Shown in pieces: positions 19,756 to 29,137 of a DNA stretch of 64,000 bases. Both the position numbers and the translations under genes were made by a program. The notes under the pieces were generated by a model that had not been told where the DNA came from, did no database searches, and worked only from the letters and a program-made list of their open reading frames with translations. How positions within the stretch are numbered: the stretch's first letter is position 1; each line of letters opens with the position of its first letter. The stretch is taken from NCBI RefSeq assembly GCF_900112575.1, contig NZ_FOMH01000010.1, positions 251,988-315,987 of the forward strand, read 5' to 3'. The stretch is from Flavobacterium phragmitis (GTDB lineage Bacteria; Bacteroidota; Bacteroidia; Flavobacteriales; Flavobacteriaceae).

Positions 19756-20514
19756 TTAAAGTGCGTTCAAATAGAAATCGGCATTTGTGACTTTGTTGGC
19801 TTCAATCGCAAAGGTTCCTTCGATCTCTTTTGTTTTAACGACCTGCTGATTTTGATCTAAACATTCGATTTTAATTCGGACATTGTTTGCAGGATCGCCT
19901 GTTTGAAATAAAATAAAATCTTCTGCATAATTAATTCCACCGCTCGTTGTGGCTTTGCTTCTCGTTACGAACATATCTTCGTTGATATAAGTTCCGTCCA
20001 AAACTTTGTAACCGCTTCTTTTTACTGAAATTGTTGTTTTAATGGTGGTGTAACTTCTATCCGCATTTACATCTAAAGATTTTAAACGAAGTATTCCCGT
20101 TCTGGTCTTAATATTCAATGTAAGCGGTTGATCAAAAGGCGAAGCGTAAGGCATCGCGTCCGAAAGATTCACATGCTGATTGGCTAATGCCGGCTGTGGC
20201 ACAATAAGGTCATTCAGATTTGTTGGAGACGGAATCATTTGTTCCGGATAATCTGAAGCTACAAATTTGTATTTTCCATCATCTAGCGAAAAAGGATAAA
20301 GCGAACTGTAGTTGGCAAAATACTCTCCGTTGTCTTTGTACACAAAAAGCGGTCTTGTAGAAATTCCGACATTCAGGTTCCAAGGCACATCATTTAATTG
20401 AAAATCTAATAGTTTTACTGTAGAACTTTCGTATTTAAAATCGTCACTTGAACAGGAACTTAATATTGAAAGCAATATTCCTGCTCCAAATATTAATTGT
20501 TTCATGATTTTCAT
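19756..20514 (-). CDS. Lipoprotein of unknown function, first gene of the pectin operon
   Basis: A 252-residue protein with lipobox ILSSC (Cys21). The mature part is predicted beta-rich, with two similar halves of strand-rich sequence. I do not recognise a catalytic motif or a named family. The size and fold style recall small Ig-like lipoproteins that lead some Bacteroidota polysaccharide loci, but that is only a resemblance. Its place at the promoter-proximal end of the operon, before susC, suggests a surface or periplasmic role in pectin handling. A 31-codon open frame ends 12 nt before its start. Confidence 0.75.
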   Translation of the reverse strand: MKIMKQLIFGAGILLSILSSCSSDDFKYESSTVKLLDFQLNDVPWNLNVGISTRPLFVYKDNGEYFANYSSLYPFSLDDGKYKFVASDYPEQMIPSPTNLNDLIVPQPALANQHVNLSDAMPYASPFDQPLTLNIKTRTGILRLKSLDVNADRSYTTIKTTISVKRSGYKVLDGTYINEDMFVTRSKATTSGGINYAEDFILFQTGDPANNVRIKIECLDQNQQVVKTKEIEGTFAIEANKVTNADFYLNAL

Positions 20515-20525
20515 AACAGCAAAAT

Positions 20526-20621
20526 TTAAAGATGACTACTATTTTGCTTTTCGAACTTTCTACAGCTACAGTTTGCAGATTTTGGTTTTGAGAGTTGAGT
20601 TAAAAATTTGGTTTGGTTCAT
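20526..20621 (-). other. Possible 31-codon leader ORF with cysteine cluster
   Basis: An ATG at 20621 opens a 31-codon frame ending with TAA at 20528-20526. It encodes a basic peptide containing SANCSCRKFEKQNSSHL. It ends 12 nt upstream of the first lipoprotein gene and lies inside the leader of the pectin operon. It may be a chance frame; the close coupling is the only support. Confidence 0.25.
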
Positions 20622-20668
20622 AATTTTGGTTTTAAGGTTAGTTAGTAAAATCATTTCCGATTATGAAG

Positions 20669-20676
20669 CAAAACTA
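20669..20676 (-). promoter_or_regulatory. Candidate -7 box of the pectin operon
   Basis: The minus strand reads TAGTTTTG, matching the Bacteroidota -7 consensus TAnnTTTG, about 155 bp upstream of the first lipoprotein gene. No TTG is found 17-21 bp further upstream, which would fit a promoter depending on the response-regulator half of the neighbouring hybrid two-component protein. The rest of 20515-20840 is AT-rich and I see no further gene in it. Confidence 0.45.
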
Positions 20677-20840
20677 GATATAGCGTATTGTATTGAGGGG
20701 TAAATTTTGCTTTTCGAAAAGGGTTAAATCGCTATTTCACCTTAAAAACATAGGTTTTTACTAATTATCAATACCATTTTTTATTTTATGTAAAAAAATA
20801 TTCACAAATAAAAATACATATCACAACAAAGAAATTCTTA

Positions 20841-20874
20841 AAAACAAAAAACTCGTTACTACAAGTAACGAGTT
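20841..20874 (-). terminator. Rho-independent terminator of the hybrid two-component gene
   Basis: On the minus strand an 11-bp perfect stem (AACTCGTTACT/AGTAACGAGTT, 20850-20860 with 20864-20874) with a 3-nt loop is followed by TTTTTGTTTT. It lies 27 nt after the regulator's stop codon. It separates the regulator from the pectin operon that follows on the same strand. Confidence 0.9.
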
Positions 20875-20900
20875 CAAAAATCAGTTTTTAAATACTATTT

Positions 20901-23900
20901 TCAGCGAAATTGCCTGCGATATTCCGCAGGAGTATAATTGTATTTTGATTTAAAACATTTTCCGAAATATTTCAAATCACTGAAACCGACTTCAAAGCAG
21001 ATTTCTTTAATTAATAAATCTTCATTTTTCAGCAGATTCGCCGCTTCATTTAATTTCATGTCTCTTATAAAAACAACTGGAGAAACTCCAGTAACATCTT
21101 TCAGTTTATTAAAAAAACTGGCGCGTGACATGCACATCAATTTTCCTAATTCATCTACGGAAAAATCGGTTTTAGAAATATTTTCTTTTACAAGTTCTAT
21201 GACTCTCAGCATAAATTTATTGTCTTTCTCCGAAATCTGTAAAGGCTCTTCTTTTGCAATTTGTGCAATACTTCCTGTTGAGTACAGCTGCTGTAGACGA
21301 ATACGCTGTTCCAGAACATTTTTTACTCTTGCTTTTAAGAAACTCACATTAAAAGGCTTTGTAATATAATCATCGGCTCCATATTCCATTCCGGCTAATT
21401 TGCTTTCGATAGCCGTTTTTGCACTCAATAAAATAACTGGAACGTGACTGATTGCAAAGTTGTTTCGAATAATTTTGAGCATTTCTATCCCATCCATTTC
21501 CGGCATCATGATATCACTAATTACAAAATCCGGTGATAATTCCTCCGCTTTCATATGACCCTCTTCTCCATTTTCGGCGGTATAAATAGTATAATCCTCT
21601 TTTAAAATAGAAAGAATAAAATTTCTCAATTCGGGATCATCTTCTACTATTAAACCAACTGGTTTTTCTCTTATTTCTTCTGTGATTGGTTCCTCATTTA
21701 CTATTTCATTCTGTTGAATATCTTCTGTAAAATGTTCCTCTGTATCTTCAAAATGAATTTCAACATCATCAGAAAAATGATCGTATCCTTTTTGGAAATT
21801 TATTTCAAAGCTGCTTCCCTTTCCTAATTTGGTTTCAACTGAAATTTCCGCTCCGTGTTTTTCAACCGAATCTTTTACAATCGAAAGACCGATTCCAGTG
21901 CTTGGATTAAAAGGATTTTCATTGTAATTAGAAAAACGTACAAATAGTTTCTTCTGAACCACCGCACTAATTCCAGGGCCATTATCAATTACTTTTAAAC
22001 AAACCTTTTTCTCGGTTTCCTCAACTTTTACTTCAATAACATTTCCTTTTTTACAATATTTAAAAGCATTGGAAAGCAAATTTACCAAAATTTTATCCAG
22101 ACTATCAGGATCTGCCCAAATATGGGGTTTGGTTTGACTGATACTCACTTTCAATTGTATATTTCGGCGCAGACTTACTTCTGTAAAACCCTCGCAAACT
22201 TCTTTTACAAATTCGCCTAAATCAATTTCGCGAACTTCCAGCTTTCTGTCCTGCATTCTTCTAAAATCGAGAATCTGATTGACTAAATTCAATAATTTAT
22301 TGCTGTATTTTTCAATAATTCGAAGCTGCGATTTTGCCGATTCATCCAGCTTATTATCTGAAAGCATCACTTCTAAAGGAGCGGTAATCATCGTAAGTGG
22401 TGTACGGATTTCATGCGAAATATCAGTAAAGAAGTTTAGTTTCAAGGCGCTAACCTCTTTCTCTACCCGTACATCATTTCGCAGTTTTAGTATTGTAGAA
22501 ATCGCACGTCTCACCAATAAAAACAAACCAACAGCAAATACCAAATAGCAGAAATAAGCAAAATAAGTTCCCCAAATAGAAGGCTTAATCGTTATCTTGA
22601 TTTGTCTTTCGTTATCCAGCCACAAATTATGTCCATTTGTCGAAGATACTATTAAGTTATACGTTCCTCTTCCCAAATTAGTATAGTTAATCGACTGACC
22701 TCCTTTTAGATAATTCCAGTCTTTATCGATTCCTTCCAATTTATATCGATAAACAATATTCTCATTTTTAATATAATCCAAAGCCGAAAACTGAACTCTA
22801 AAAAAATTCTGATCGTGTTTTAAAGTAACATCAGTTAAAAGATCAGGATTCTTTGGTGTCTCTGGATTTACTTCAAATAATTCTTTATTGTTAACCAAAA
22901 ATCCAGAGATCGCTAAATAAGGTTTAAATTTCGAAGATTTAATGGCTTCCGGCTTAAAATAAATTATTCCATCTGAATAACCAGCCACTATTTCACCATT
23001 GGATAATCTGCATTTTGTTGCTTCTGAGAATATTTCGGTTCCTATAATCGATTTTAATTCTGGAAAAGTTTCGCTGCTATTGTCTTTTGGATCAAAACGA
23101 ACAATCTGGTTATCGCCCATGAGCCATATTTTTCCAAATTTATCTTCCTGCATTCCTACAACACCTTCTAAAGGAAATCCGAAGTTTTCACTCCAAAATG
23201 TTTCCTCTTTTATCTGATCATATTTATTGATATCAACCAGAATCAATCCTTTTCCATTTGTAGATAATGCCAGTTTTCCTTCTGAAGTCACTATAATATC
23301 CAAAATATCATTTCCTGAAGCCTGAAAATGATCTTTAAACTGCATTTTATCTGCCGATAGTTTTTCACCAGATAAAGAAAATAATCGATAAGAGGAAACA
23401 AAGAAAACTCTATGATCCTTGGTTTCTACAACCGAACGAACTTTATCTGCTCTACCGATTGGATAATTTTTAAGTTCATTACGATAACTGATAAAACTCG
23501 TTTTCCCAGCCGATTCTTTAATCAAATTAAGTCCGCCTCCCCAAGTTGCCAAATATATCTGGCCATTTGAAGATTGAAAAATTTTATAGATATCATCAGA
23601 ACTTATGCTGTATATATTGTCTTTATCATATTTGTACTGTTTCACAGAAAAGCTCAAAGCAAGCGGTTTTGGGGTCAGACAGAAAACGCCATTTCCTCTT
23701 GTTCCAATCCATATTCTTCCTTGTGCATCCTGCATCATACTGTAAATATCGGCTCCCCAGCCCGGACTATTTGAAGACAAAGTACCGTCTGAGCCTAAGT
23801 TTCCAATTCTTTTTTTCTGTGCATCAAAAATTTCAATTTTCTCATCACGACTGGCGACCCAGAGATTTTTCTCTCGGTCTTCCATCAAACTTCTTACATT

Positions 23901-25235
23901 GTGTTTTTTATGATTTCCTGACGCGCTTAAATTTAATTTTAGAAAATTACTGTTATTAAATACAATCAAGTCTAAACCTTGTTTATGAGAACAAAACCAA
24001 AGATTTCCCAATTTATCAAACGCTGCCGTATGCATTACATCCGAAAATGTTTCTTTGGATTCTTTGATGCATCTGATAACAGAAAACAATCTGTTCTGTT
24101 TTTCATCCCAATACGAAAAAGCACCTTTACCAGACTGAAGCCAGACTGTTCCATTAGGGGATGCCAGCAGAAAACTTTTTTGTCTGCCAGCTGCCGTAGA
24201 AGGCTCGCTGGGATCTACTTCCAGTTTCTTCAAGTTTTCGGTCATCAGATCAAACATAAATATTCCTGAATTTGGGGTATCAAACCAAAATCGGCGTAAA
24301 GCTGTAAGTCCTAAAAAATTAATGCTTTCCTGCGGAAGACCTGCTAGTGAAGTACTATTGTAATTATTGAATTTCCCTGTTTTTATATCATAAGTACAGA
24401 AACCTTCCTTCTTTTTTACAATTAATATTTTGCTATCACCTATTTCTTTTAAAAGCAGAATATCATCTTGAATTCCTAAATCTAGATCAAAAAATGTAGT
24501 TGATTTTTTATTGTATCTGATAAATTTCCCATGATTACCTCCAAACCAAAGATCGTCTTTTGTCTCAACAGCAATATTAAACGAATTTCCTTTTCCTGTA
24601 TGTTCTGACGCATTATTAAAGAAATATTCGGGCTGTTTAGCTCCTTTATTTAATCTTGAAAGTCCTTTACTGGACAAAAACCAGGTTACACCTCTCTTAT
24701 CTTCCAATACATCTGTAATTTTTCCAAAATGTCTGGTGTTGTCGAAACTAACTTTTCTAATTTGTCCGTTACTTTCAAAAGCTATCATTTCGTTTTTATC
24801 TTTTGGAAAAAGCCATGTTCTGCCCGAACGCATGATTTTGAATTGCTCAAAAACCACATTATCAGGTTTCTCTTCAATCGGATTATGAAACTTTAATTGA
24901 TTGCTATCAAAATAGTAAACATCATTCTTTTCCGACTGAATCCAGATTCTTCCATTAGCATCAAAAAGAAATTTTGAAACACGATTGGATTGTATATTCA
25001 ACGAAACATCTTCCTGCCCGACTTTAAATTTTCTAAATGTATTTCCATCATAACGAATCAGACCATTAAAAGTAGCCAGCCAGATAAATCCTTTTTTATC
25101 CTGCTGAATTCCCAAAACTCTTGACTGGCTTAACTTACCGTCATTGGAAAAATGAGTCAAAACGCCCTGAGGCTGAGATGTACCTTTAGTACAGATAAAA
25201 GAAAATAAAAAGACGAGTAAAGTATGTTTCAACAT
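20901..25235 (-). CDS. Hybrid two-component system sensor/regulator (HTCS)
   Basis: A 1,444-residue one-protein signalling system. Order: signal peptide; two seven-bladed beta-propellers of Reg_prop repeats (about 25-750, with many GxIWxxT-type blades); Y_Y_Y domain (about 770-870); a transmembrane segment (FAYFCYLVFAVGLFLLV). Then come a histidine kinase with DISHEIRTP (His about 941), an ATPase domain (NLLSNAFKY, DNGPGIS), a receiver with phospho-Asp about 1241 in VISDIMMPEMDG, and a C-terminal AraC-type DNA-binding domain. Members of this family bind an oligosaccharide in the periplasm and switch on the neighbouring polysaccharide locus. Position beside the pectin operon makes a pectin oligomer the likely ligand. 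It is divergent to the GH3 gene. Confidence 0.96.
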   Translation of the reverse strand: MLKHTLLVFLFSFICTKGTSQPQGVLTHFSNDGKLSQSRVLGIQQDKKGFIWLATFNGLIRYDGNTFRKFKVGQEDVSLNIQSNRVSKFLFDANGRIWIQSEKNDVYYFDSNQLKFHNPIEEKPDNVVFEQFKIMRSGRTWLFPKDKNEMIAFESNGQIRKVSFDNTRHFGKITDVLEDKRGVTWFLSSKGLSRLNKGAKQPEYFFNNASEHTGKGNSFNIAVETKDDLWFGGNHGKFIRYNKKSTTFFDLDLGIQDDILLLKEIGDSKILIVKKKEGFCTYDIKTGKFNNYNSTSLAGLPQESINFLGLTALRRFWFDTPNSGIFMFDLMTENLKKLEVDPSEPSTAAGRQKSFLLASPNGTVWLQSGKGAFSYWDEKQNRLFSVIRCIKESKETFSDVMHTAAFDKLGNLWFCSHKQGLDLIVFNNSNFLKLNLSASGNHKKHNVRSLMEDREKNLWVASRDEKIEIFDAQKKRIGNLGSDGTLSSNSPGWGADIYSMMQDAQGRIWIGTRGNGVFCLTPKPLALSFSVKQYKYDKDNIYSISSDDIYKIFQSSNGQIYLATWGGGLNLIKESAGKTSFISYRNELKNYPIGRADKVRSVVETKDHRVFFVSSYRLFSLSGEKLSADKMQFKDHFQASGNDILDIIVTSEGKLALSTNGKGLILVDINKYDQIKEETFWSENFGFPLEGVVGMQEDKFGKIWLMGDNQIVRFDPKDNSSETFPELKSIIGTEIFSEATKCRLSNGEIVAGYSDGIIYFKPEAIKSSKFKPYLAISGFLVNNKELFEVNPETPKNPDLLTDVTLKHDQNFFRVQFSALDYIKNENIVYRYKLEGIDKDWNYLKGGQSINYTNLGRGTYNLIVSSTNGHNLWLDNERQIKITIKPSIWGTYFAYFCYLVFAVGLFLLVRRAISTILKLRNDVRVEKEVSALKLNFFTDISHEIRTPLTMITAPLEVMLSDNKLDESAKSQLRIIEKYSNKLLNLVNQILDFRRMQDRKLEVREIDLGEFVKEVCEGFTEVSLRRNIQLKVSISQTKPHIWADPDSLDKILVNLLSNAFKYCKKGNVIEVKVEETEKKVCLKVIDNGPGISAVVQKKLFVRFSNYNENPFNPSTGIGLSIVKDSVEKHGAEISVETKLGKGSSFEINFQKGYDHFSDDVEIHFEDTEEHFTEDIQQNEIVNEEPITEEIREKPVGLIVEDDPELRNFILSILKEDYTIYTAENGEEGHMKAEELSPDFVISDIMMPEMDGIEMLKIIRNNFAISHVPVILLSAKTAIESKLAGMEYGADDYITKPFNVSFLKARVKNVLEQRIRLQQLYSTGSIAQIAKEEPLQISEKDNKFMLRVIELVKENISKTDFSVDELGKLMCMSRASFFNKLKDVTGVSPVVFIRDMKLNEAANLLKNEDLLIKEICFEVGFSDLKYFGKCFKSKYNYTPAEYRRQFR

Positions 25236-25263
25236 GGTAAGTTTTTCATTTTGGCAGGAATAA

Positions 25264-25271
25264 CAAAAATA
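25264..25271 (-). promoter_or_regulatory. Candidate -7 box of the hybrid two-component gene
   Basis: The minus strand reads TATTTTTG, a full TAnnTTTG match, 29 bp upstream of the regulator's ATG in the 298-bp divergent gap. No clear -33 TTG accompanies it. Confidence 0.45.
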
Positions 25272-25441
25272 TCAAAATTCTTTACCTAACCTAGAACTGA
25301 AGGCTTAAATAGCAGAATGTCCTCCTTTAATTAGCAATTTATCCCCCTTTGCTTCTCAGTATCAAAATGATAAAAATAAGCTTCAAGCTTTACAGCACCC
25401 TTTAAATAGCAATTAATACTCAGCTGAAAAATATTAAGATT

Positions 25442-25449
25442 TAATTTTG
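25442..25449 (+). promoter_or_regulatory. Candidate -7 box of the GH3 gene
   Basis: The plus strand reads TAATTTTG, a full TAnnTTTG match, 84 bp before the GH3 ATG. The region 17-21 bp upstream lacks a TTG, so an activator may be needed. The rest of the gap holds no gene I can support. Confidence 0.4.
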
Positions 25450-25533
25450 TATTTTCTAATGTTCTAAACACTTACGAAAAAACCATATTAAAAAAAGAAT
25501 AACTATCAAACCAAAAAACATCCAAATAATTTG

Positions 25534-28149
25534 ATGAAAAAAGTATACAAATTGGTGTTAATGCTAAACTTTGCTACATTAACCACTTTCGCACAGGAAA
25601 ACCTTGCCTTTAAAAATCCTAACTTACCTATTGAACAGCGTGTAAATGATTTAGTTTCCAGAATGACTGTAGAGGAAAAAATCAGTCAGCTGATGGATTC
25701 TGCCCCAGCAATTGAGCGTCTCGGAATTCCAGCATACAATTGGTGGAATGAATCACTTCATGGAGTTGCAAGAGCAGGATTTGCCACTGTTTTCCCGCAG
25801 TCTATTTCGATTGCCTCTTCGTGGGACAAACAATTAGTTTTGGATGTTGCCAATGCGATTTCAGACGAAGCACGTGCCAAACATCACGAGTATCTTCGAC
25901 TAGGACAGCACGGCATGTATCAGGGATTGACGTTTTGGTCTCCAAATGTCAATATTTTTCGCGATCCACGCTGGGGACGCGGACATGAAACTTATGGAGA
26001 AGATCCTTATTTAACTGGTCAATTGGGGCTTAATTATGTAAAAGGGCTTCAGGGAAACGATCCAAAATATTTAAAAGTAGTAGCGACTGCCAAACATTAT
26101 GCGGTACATTCCGGCCCGGAACCTTCCCGTCACGAGTTCAATGCGAATGTCAGCGATATTGATTTGTATGAAACCTATTTACCCGCATTCCGAACTCTTG
26201 TAAAAGATGGAAGCGTTTATTCTGTCATGGGAGCTTATAATCGTTTTAGAGGAGAATCTTGCAGTGCTAGTCCGTTTTTGTTTAATATTCTTAGAAATGA
26301 TTGGGGTTTTCAGGGTTATATTGTTTCAGATTGCGGTGCTGTTACAGATATTTGGAAATATCATAAAATTACAAATGACGCGGCATCTGCTTCTGCTCTT
26401 GCCGTAAAAGAGGGCTTAGATTTGGAATGTGGCAGCAGTTACAAAGCTTTAAAAGAAGCTCTGGATCGTAAACTGCTTTCGGAAGCCGATATCGATTTAA
26501 CTATAAAACGCCTTTTTACAGCCCGCTTTAAATTAGGAATGTTCGATCCGGACGAAATTGTTCCTTATGCACAGATTCCGTTTTCAGTCAACAATAACGC
26601 TGCTAATGACTGGCTGGCTCGAATAGCTTCACAAAAAAGTATCGTTCTTCTAAAAAATCAAAATAATGCTTTACCGCTTTCTAAAAACTTAAAAACAGTT
26701 GCAGTAATTGGACCAAATGCAGATGATGTACAATCTTTATGGGGCAATTACAGCGGCGTACCAAGTAATCCTGTAACAGTTTTAAAAGGCATTCAAAATA
26801 AAATAGAACCTAATACTAAAGTATTGTACGCAAAAGGAACTGATCTTGCCAAAGGTGTTCCGGAAATGACGGTTATTCCATCTGTTTATTTTCAAAATGA
26901 AAACGGAAAACAAGGTTTAACTGGCGAATATTATGATAACAGCAAATGGGAAGGAAAACCTCTTTTTGTCCGTAATGATGATAATATAGATTTTCACTGG
27001 GACATTAATACTCCCGATCCAAGAATGAAAATGGGGAATTACAGTGTAAAATGGTCCGGTTATCTTACTGTACCGAAATCCGGAGTTTACGAAATATCAG
27101 ACTGGGCAAAACCTTTTATGACTGTTGAGATTGAAACTGGAAAATCAACGGGAGGAAAAAACAATCATCATCCAAGAATTCGTCCGCAGAAAATTGAACT
27201 AGAAGCTGGAAGGAAATATAAAATAGAGGTAAAATATCAAAACTTCTATGGCGATGCCATAGCGCAACTTTTATGGGCAGAGCCCCAAGAAAATGTTTTG
27301 AAAGAAGCTGTTGAAACCGCCAATAAAGCAGATGCAGTAGTTTTGGTTTTAGGATTAAACGAACGTCTGGAAGGCGAAGAAATGAAAGTCGAAGCTGATG
27401 GTTTTGAAGGTGGTGATCGTACAAGCCTTAATTTACCAGCCAATCAGGAAGAATTAATGAAAGCCTTGGTTGCAACCGGAAAACCTCTTGTTTTGGTTTT
27501 AATCAACGGAAGCGCACTTTCCATTAACTGGGCAAATGATAATGTTCCCGCGATCCTAACAGCAGGATATCCAGGGCAACAGGGAGGAAATGCCATTGCT
27601 GATGTTCTTTTTGGCGATTACAATCCGGCAGGACGATTACCTGTCACGTATTATAAATCGGTAGATCAGCTTCCTGCTTTTGAAAACTATGATATGAAAG
27701 GCCGTACTTACCGCTATTTTGACAAGACACCTTTGTATCCGTTTGGCTTTGGTTTGAGTTATACCAAATTCAAATACAGTAATTTACAGCTTCCATCAAC
27801 TGCAACAGCAGATAAAGATTTGAAAGTGTCTGTTGACGTAACCAATATTGGAGACCGTGACGGCGAAGAAGTAGTGGAATTGTATATTAAAGATGAAAAA
27901 GCTTCAACACCTCGTCCAATCATCCAATTGGAAGGTTTCGAACGCATTAGTCTAAAGAAAGGTGAAACTAAAACTGTTGATTTTATTTTGACTCCAAGAC
28001 AATTATCATTAATCAATAAGAAAAAACAAAGAGTTGTAGAACCAGGATGGTTTACAATTTCAGTTGGAGGAAAGCAACCCGATGGTTCTTCCGATGTTCA
28101 GACTGGACGCCTAAACATAATTGGAAGAATGCTAACATTTGACAAATAA
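25534..28149 (+). CDS. GH3 beta-glycosidase with PA14 insert (beta-xylosidase/beta-glucosidase type)
   Basis: An exported family 3 hydrolase of about 871 residues. The ATG at 25534 is preferred over the TTG one codon earlier. It carries the xylosidase-like YNWWNESLHGVAR, the KHYAVHSG substrate site and the nucleophile context YIVSDCGAV (Asp about 266). A PA14-like insert (about 455-590, starting GLTGEYYDNSKWEG) interrupts the alpha/beta sandwich domain, and a C-terminal FnIII-like domain closes the protein. The NWWNESLHG signature is common in beta-xylosidases, so terminal xylose or glucose is a likely substrate. It is transcribed away from the regulator and may serve the pectin locus, the xylan locus or both. 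A symporter remnant follows. Confidence 0.93.
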   Translation: MKKVYKLVLMLNFATLTTFAQENLAFKNPNLPIEQRVNDLVSRMTVEEKISQLMDSAPAIERLGIPAYNWWNESLHGVARAGFATVFPQSISIASSWDKQLVLDVANAISDEARAKHHEYLRLGQHGMYQGLTFWSPNVNIFRDPRWGRGHETYGEDPYLTGQLGLNYVKGLQGNDPKYLKVVATAKHYAVHSGPEPSRHEFNANVSDIDLYETYLPAFRTLVKDGSVYSVMGAYNRFRGESCSASPFLFNILRNDWGFQGYIVSDCGAVTDIWKYHKITNDAASASALAVKEGLDLECGSSYKALKEALDRKLLSEADIDLTIKRLFTARFKLGMFDPDEIVPYAQIPFSVNNNAANDWLARIASQKSIVLLKNQNNALPLSKNLKTVAVIGPNADDVQSLWGNYSGVPSNPVTVLKGIQNKIEPNTKVLYAKGTDLAKGVPEMTVIPSVYFQNENGKQGLTGEYYDNSKWEGKPLFVRNDDNIDFHWDINTPDPRMKMGNYSVKWSGYLTVPKSGVYEISDWAKPFMTVEIETGKSTGGKNNHHPRIRPQKIELEAGRKYKIEVKYQNFYGDAIAQLLWAEPQENVLKEAVETANKADAVVLVLGLNERLEGEEMKVEADGFEGGDRTSLNLPANQEELMKALVATGKPLVLVLINGSALSINWANDNVPAILTAGYPGQQGGNAIADVLFGDYNPAGRLPVTYYKSVDQLPAFENYDMKGRTYRYFDKTPLYPFGFGLSYTKFKYSNLQLPSTATADKDLKVSVDVTNIGDRDGEEVVELYIKDEKASTPRPIIQLEGFERISLKKGETKTVDFILTPRQLSLINKKKQRVVEPGWFTISVGGKQPDGSSDVQTGRLNIIGRMLTFDK

Positions 28150-28210
28150 TTTTCTTCACTATATACACAATTAACTATTAAAGCCTTTTAATTACAAAAT
28201 ACTACTAACA

Positions 28211-28294
28211 ATGAACCAAAACCTCGCTTTCGCAGATTATGCGGTTTTTATTATTTATTTTATCGTAGTCTCTATCTATGGCTACACAGTTTAA
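28211..28294 (+). pseudogene. Remnant of a sodium/solute symporter (N-terminal fragment)
   Basis: A 27-codon frame opens with ATG at 28211 and stops at 28292-28294. Its peptide contains DYAVFIIYFIVVSIYG, which looks like the first transmembrane helix of the sodium:solute symporter (SSS) family, where a D-Y-x-V-F-x-x-Y-F start is typical. Nothing recognisable of the remaining roughly 500 residues follows before the tRNA. It sits 62 nt after GH3, where a sugar symporter would make sense, and is best read as a decayed or deleted gene. The family call rests on one short motif. Confidence 0.5.
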
Positions 28295-28521
28295 TTGTTC
28301 GTCTTAAATCTATTTTCTGTCTTCGCAATACTTCTAAATTGAACGGACTCTAGCAAGAAGTTTTTTGATATGTGGCGGATAATCCTGCTTAAAATATTCA
28401 AATACCAATAGATTTAAAAGCCATTTATCCTAAAATTGCTCATAATTTCTTTATTCTCTGACGATGCATATTTTTATTCATAAATAGTATCAAAAAATTT
28501 TCTGCATTCGAAAAAACATTT

Positions 28522-28529
28522 TATCTTTG
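28522..28529 (+). promoter_or_regulatory. -7 box of the tRNA-Ser gene
   Basis: TATCTTTG matches TAnnTTTG exactly and ends 33 bp before the tRNA. The remaining 28295-28521 is AT-rich with no gene I can support. Confidence 0.6.
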
Positions 28530-28561
28530 CACCCGCAATGAGAAAATGATTGCGTCTTACT

Positions 28562-28646
28562 GGAGGAATGGCAGAGCGGTCGAATGCGGCAGTCTTGAAA
28601 ACTGTTGACTGTAACAGGTCCGGGGGTTCGAATCCCTCTTCCTCCG
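28562..28646 (+). tRNA. tRNA-Ser (anticodon UGA)
   Basis: An 85-nt cloverleaf. Acceptor arm GGAGGAA (28562-28568) pairs with TTCCTCC (28639-28645), followed by discriminator G. The anticodon loop CTTGAAA gives TGA. A long class II variable arm follows and the T loop is GTTCGAATC. CCA is not encoded. Serine is read from UCA codons. Confidence 0.97.
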
Positions 28647-28701
28647 CTGGAAGCTAAAAAATAGACTTTTCAAAGTTTACAAAAAAGGCTAAAATTTACA
28701 G

Positions 28702-28740
28702 AAAACCCTGCAAATCGTTTGATTTGCAGGGTTTTGTCTT
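28702..28740 (+). terminator. Terminator downstream of tRNA-Ser
   Basis: AAAACCCTGCAAATC (28702-28716) pairs perfectly with GATTTGCAGGGTTTT (28721-28735) around GTTT, followed by GTCTTTTA. It lies 55 nt after the tRNA. The stretch 28741-29061 contains no gene I can support. Confidence 0.8.
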
Positions 28741-29061
28741 TTATGCTCGTTTTCCAATATTTATAAAAAACGAACAAAATCTTTGTGGCACACTCGTCGC
28801 GCAGAGGAAATGGAGCTACTTCCAAAAGTGCCACAAAAAGCTAAGGCGATTTTAATAGATTTGCCTCTTCCTTTTTGTGGCAGAAGCATGGCACAAGATA
28901 TTTTAAACAAGCAAAAATCCAGTAAAATCAAAACCTTTGCAACTTTAGGTTCAATTATTATTAAAAAAAAAGATCTCCAGAAAGGATTAATCAAGTAAAT
29001 GAAAATTCATTCTTGAGCTCGACAGAGAATTTGTTTAAAGTTTTATGCCACTGCTCGGCAT

Positions 29062-29093
29062 AAAAAAAAGACGGACACTCTCTGCCCATCTTT
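29062..29093 (-). terminator. Terminator of the lipoamide dehydrogenase gene
   Basis: On the minus strand AAAGATGG (29093-29086) pairs with CCGTCTTT (29074-29067), with one U-G wobble, around an 11-nt loop, and runs into a stretch of eight T. It lies 45 nt after the stop codon. Confidence 0.7.
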
Positions 29094-29137
29094 CTCCTTC
29101 AAATCCTGCCTGCATTGCGCCGATAGCGCGTTGCTTT

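Noticed and set aside
28219..28250. CGCA/TGCG hairpin followed by GTTTTTA, considered as the GH3 terminator
   Set aside because: The stem is only 4 bp and lies inside the symporter-like 27-codon frame, so it is not convincing.
28783..28998. A 71-codon frame between tRNA-Ser and lpdA, considered as an integrase relic
   Set aside because: No tyrosine-recombinase motif and no duplicated tRNA end were found; the peptide resembles nothing I know.
29041..29065. TTTTATGCC/GGCATAAAA stem considered as a plus-strand terminator
   Set aside because: No plus-strand transcript ends here, and the stem is followed by A rather than T; the minus-strand stem at 29067-29093 is the better terminator.
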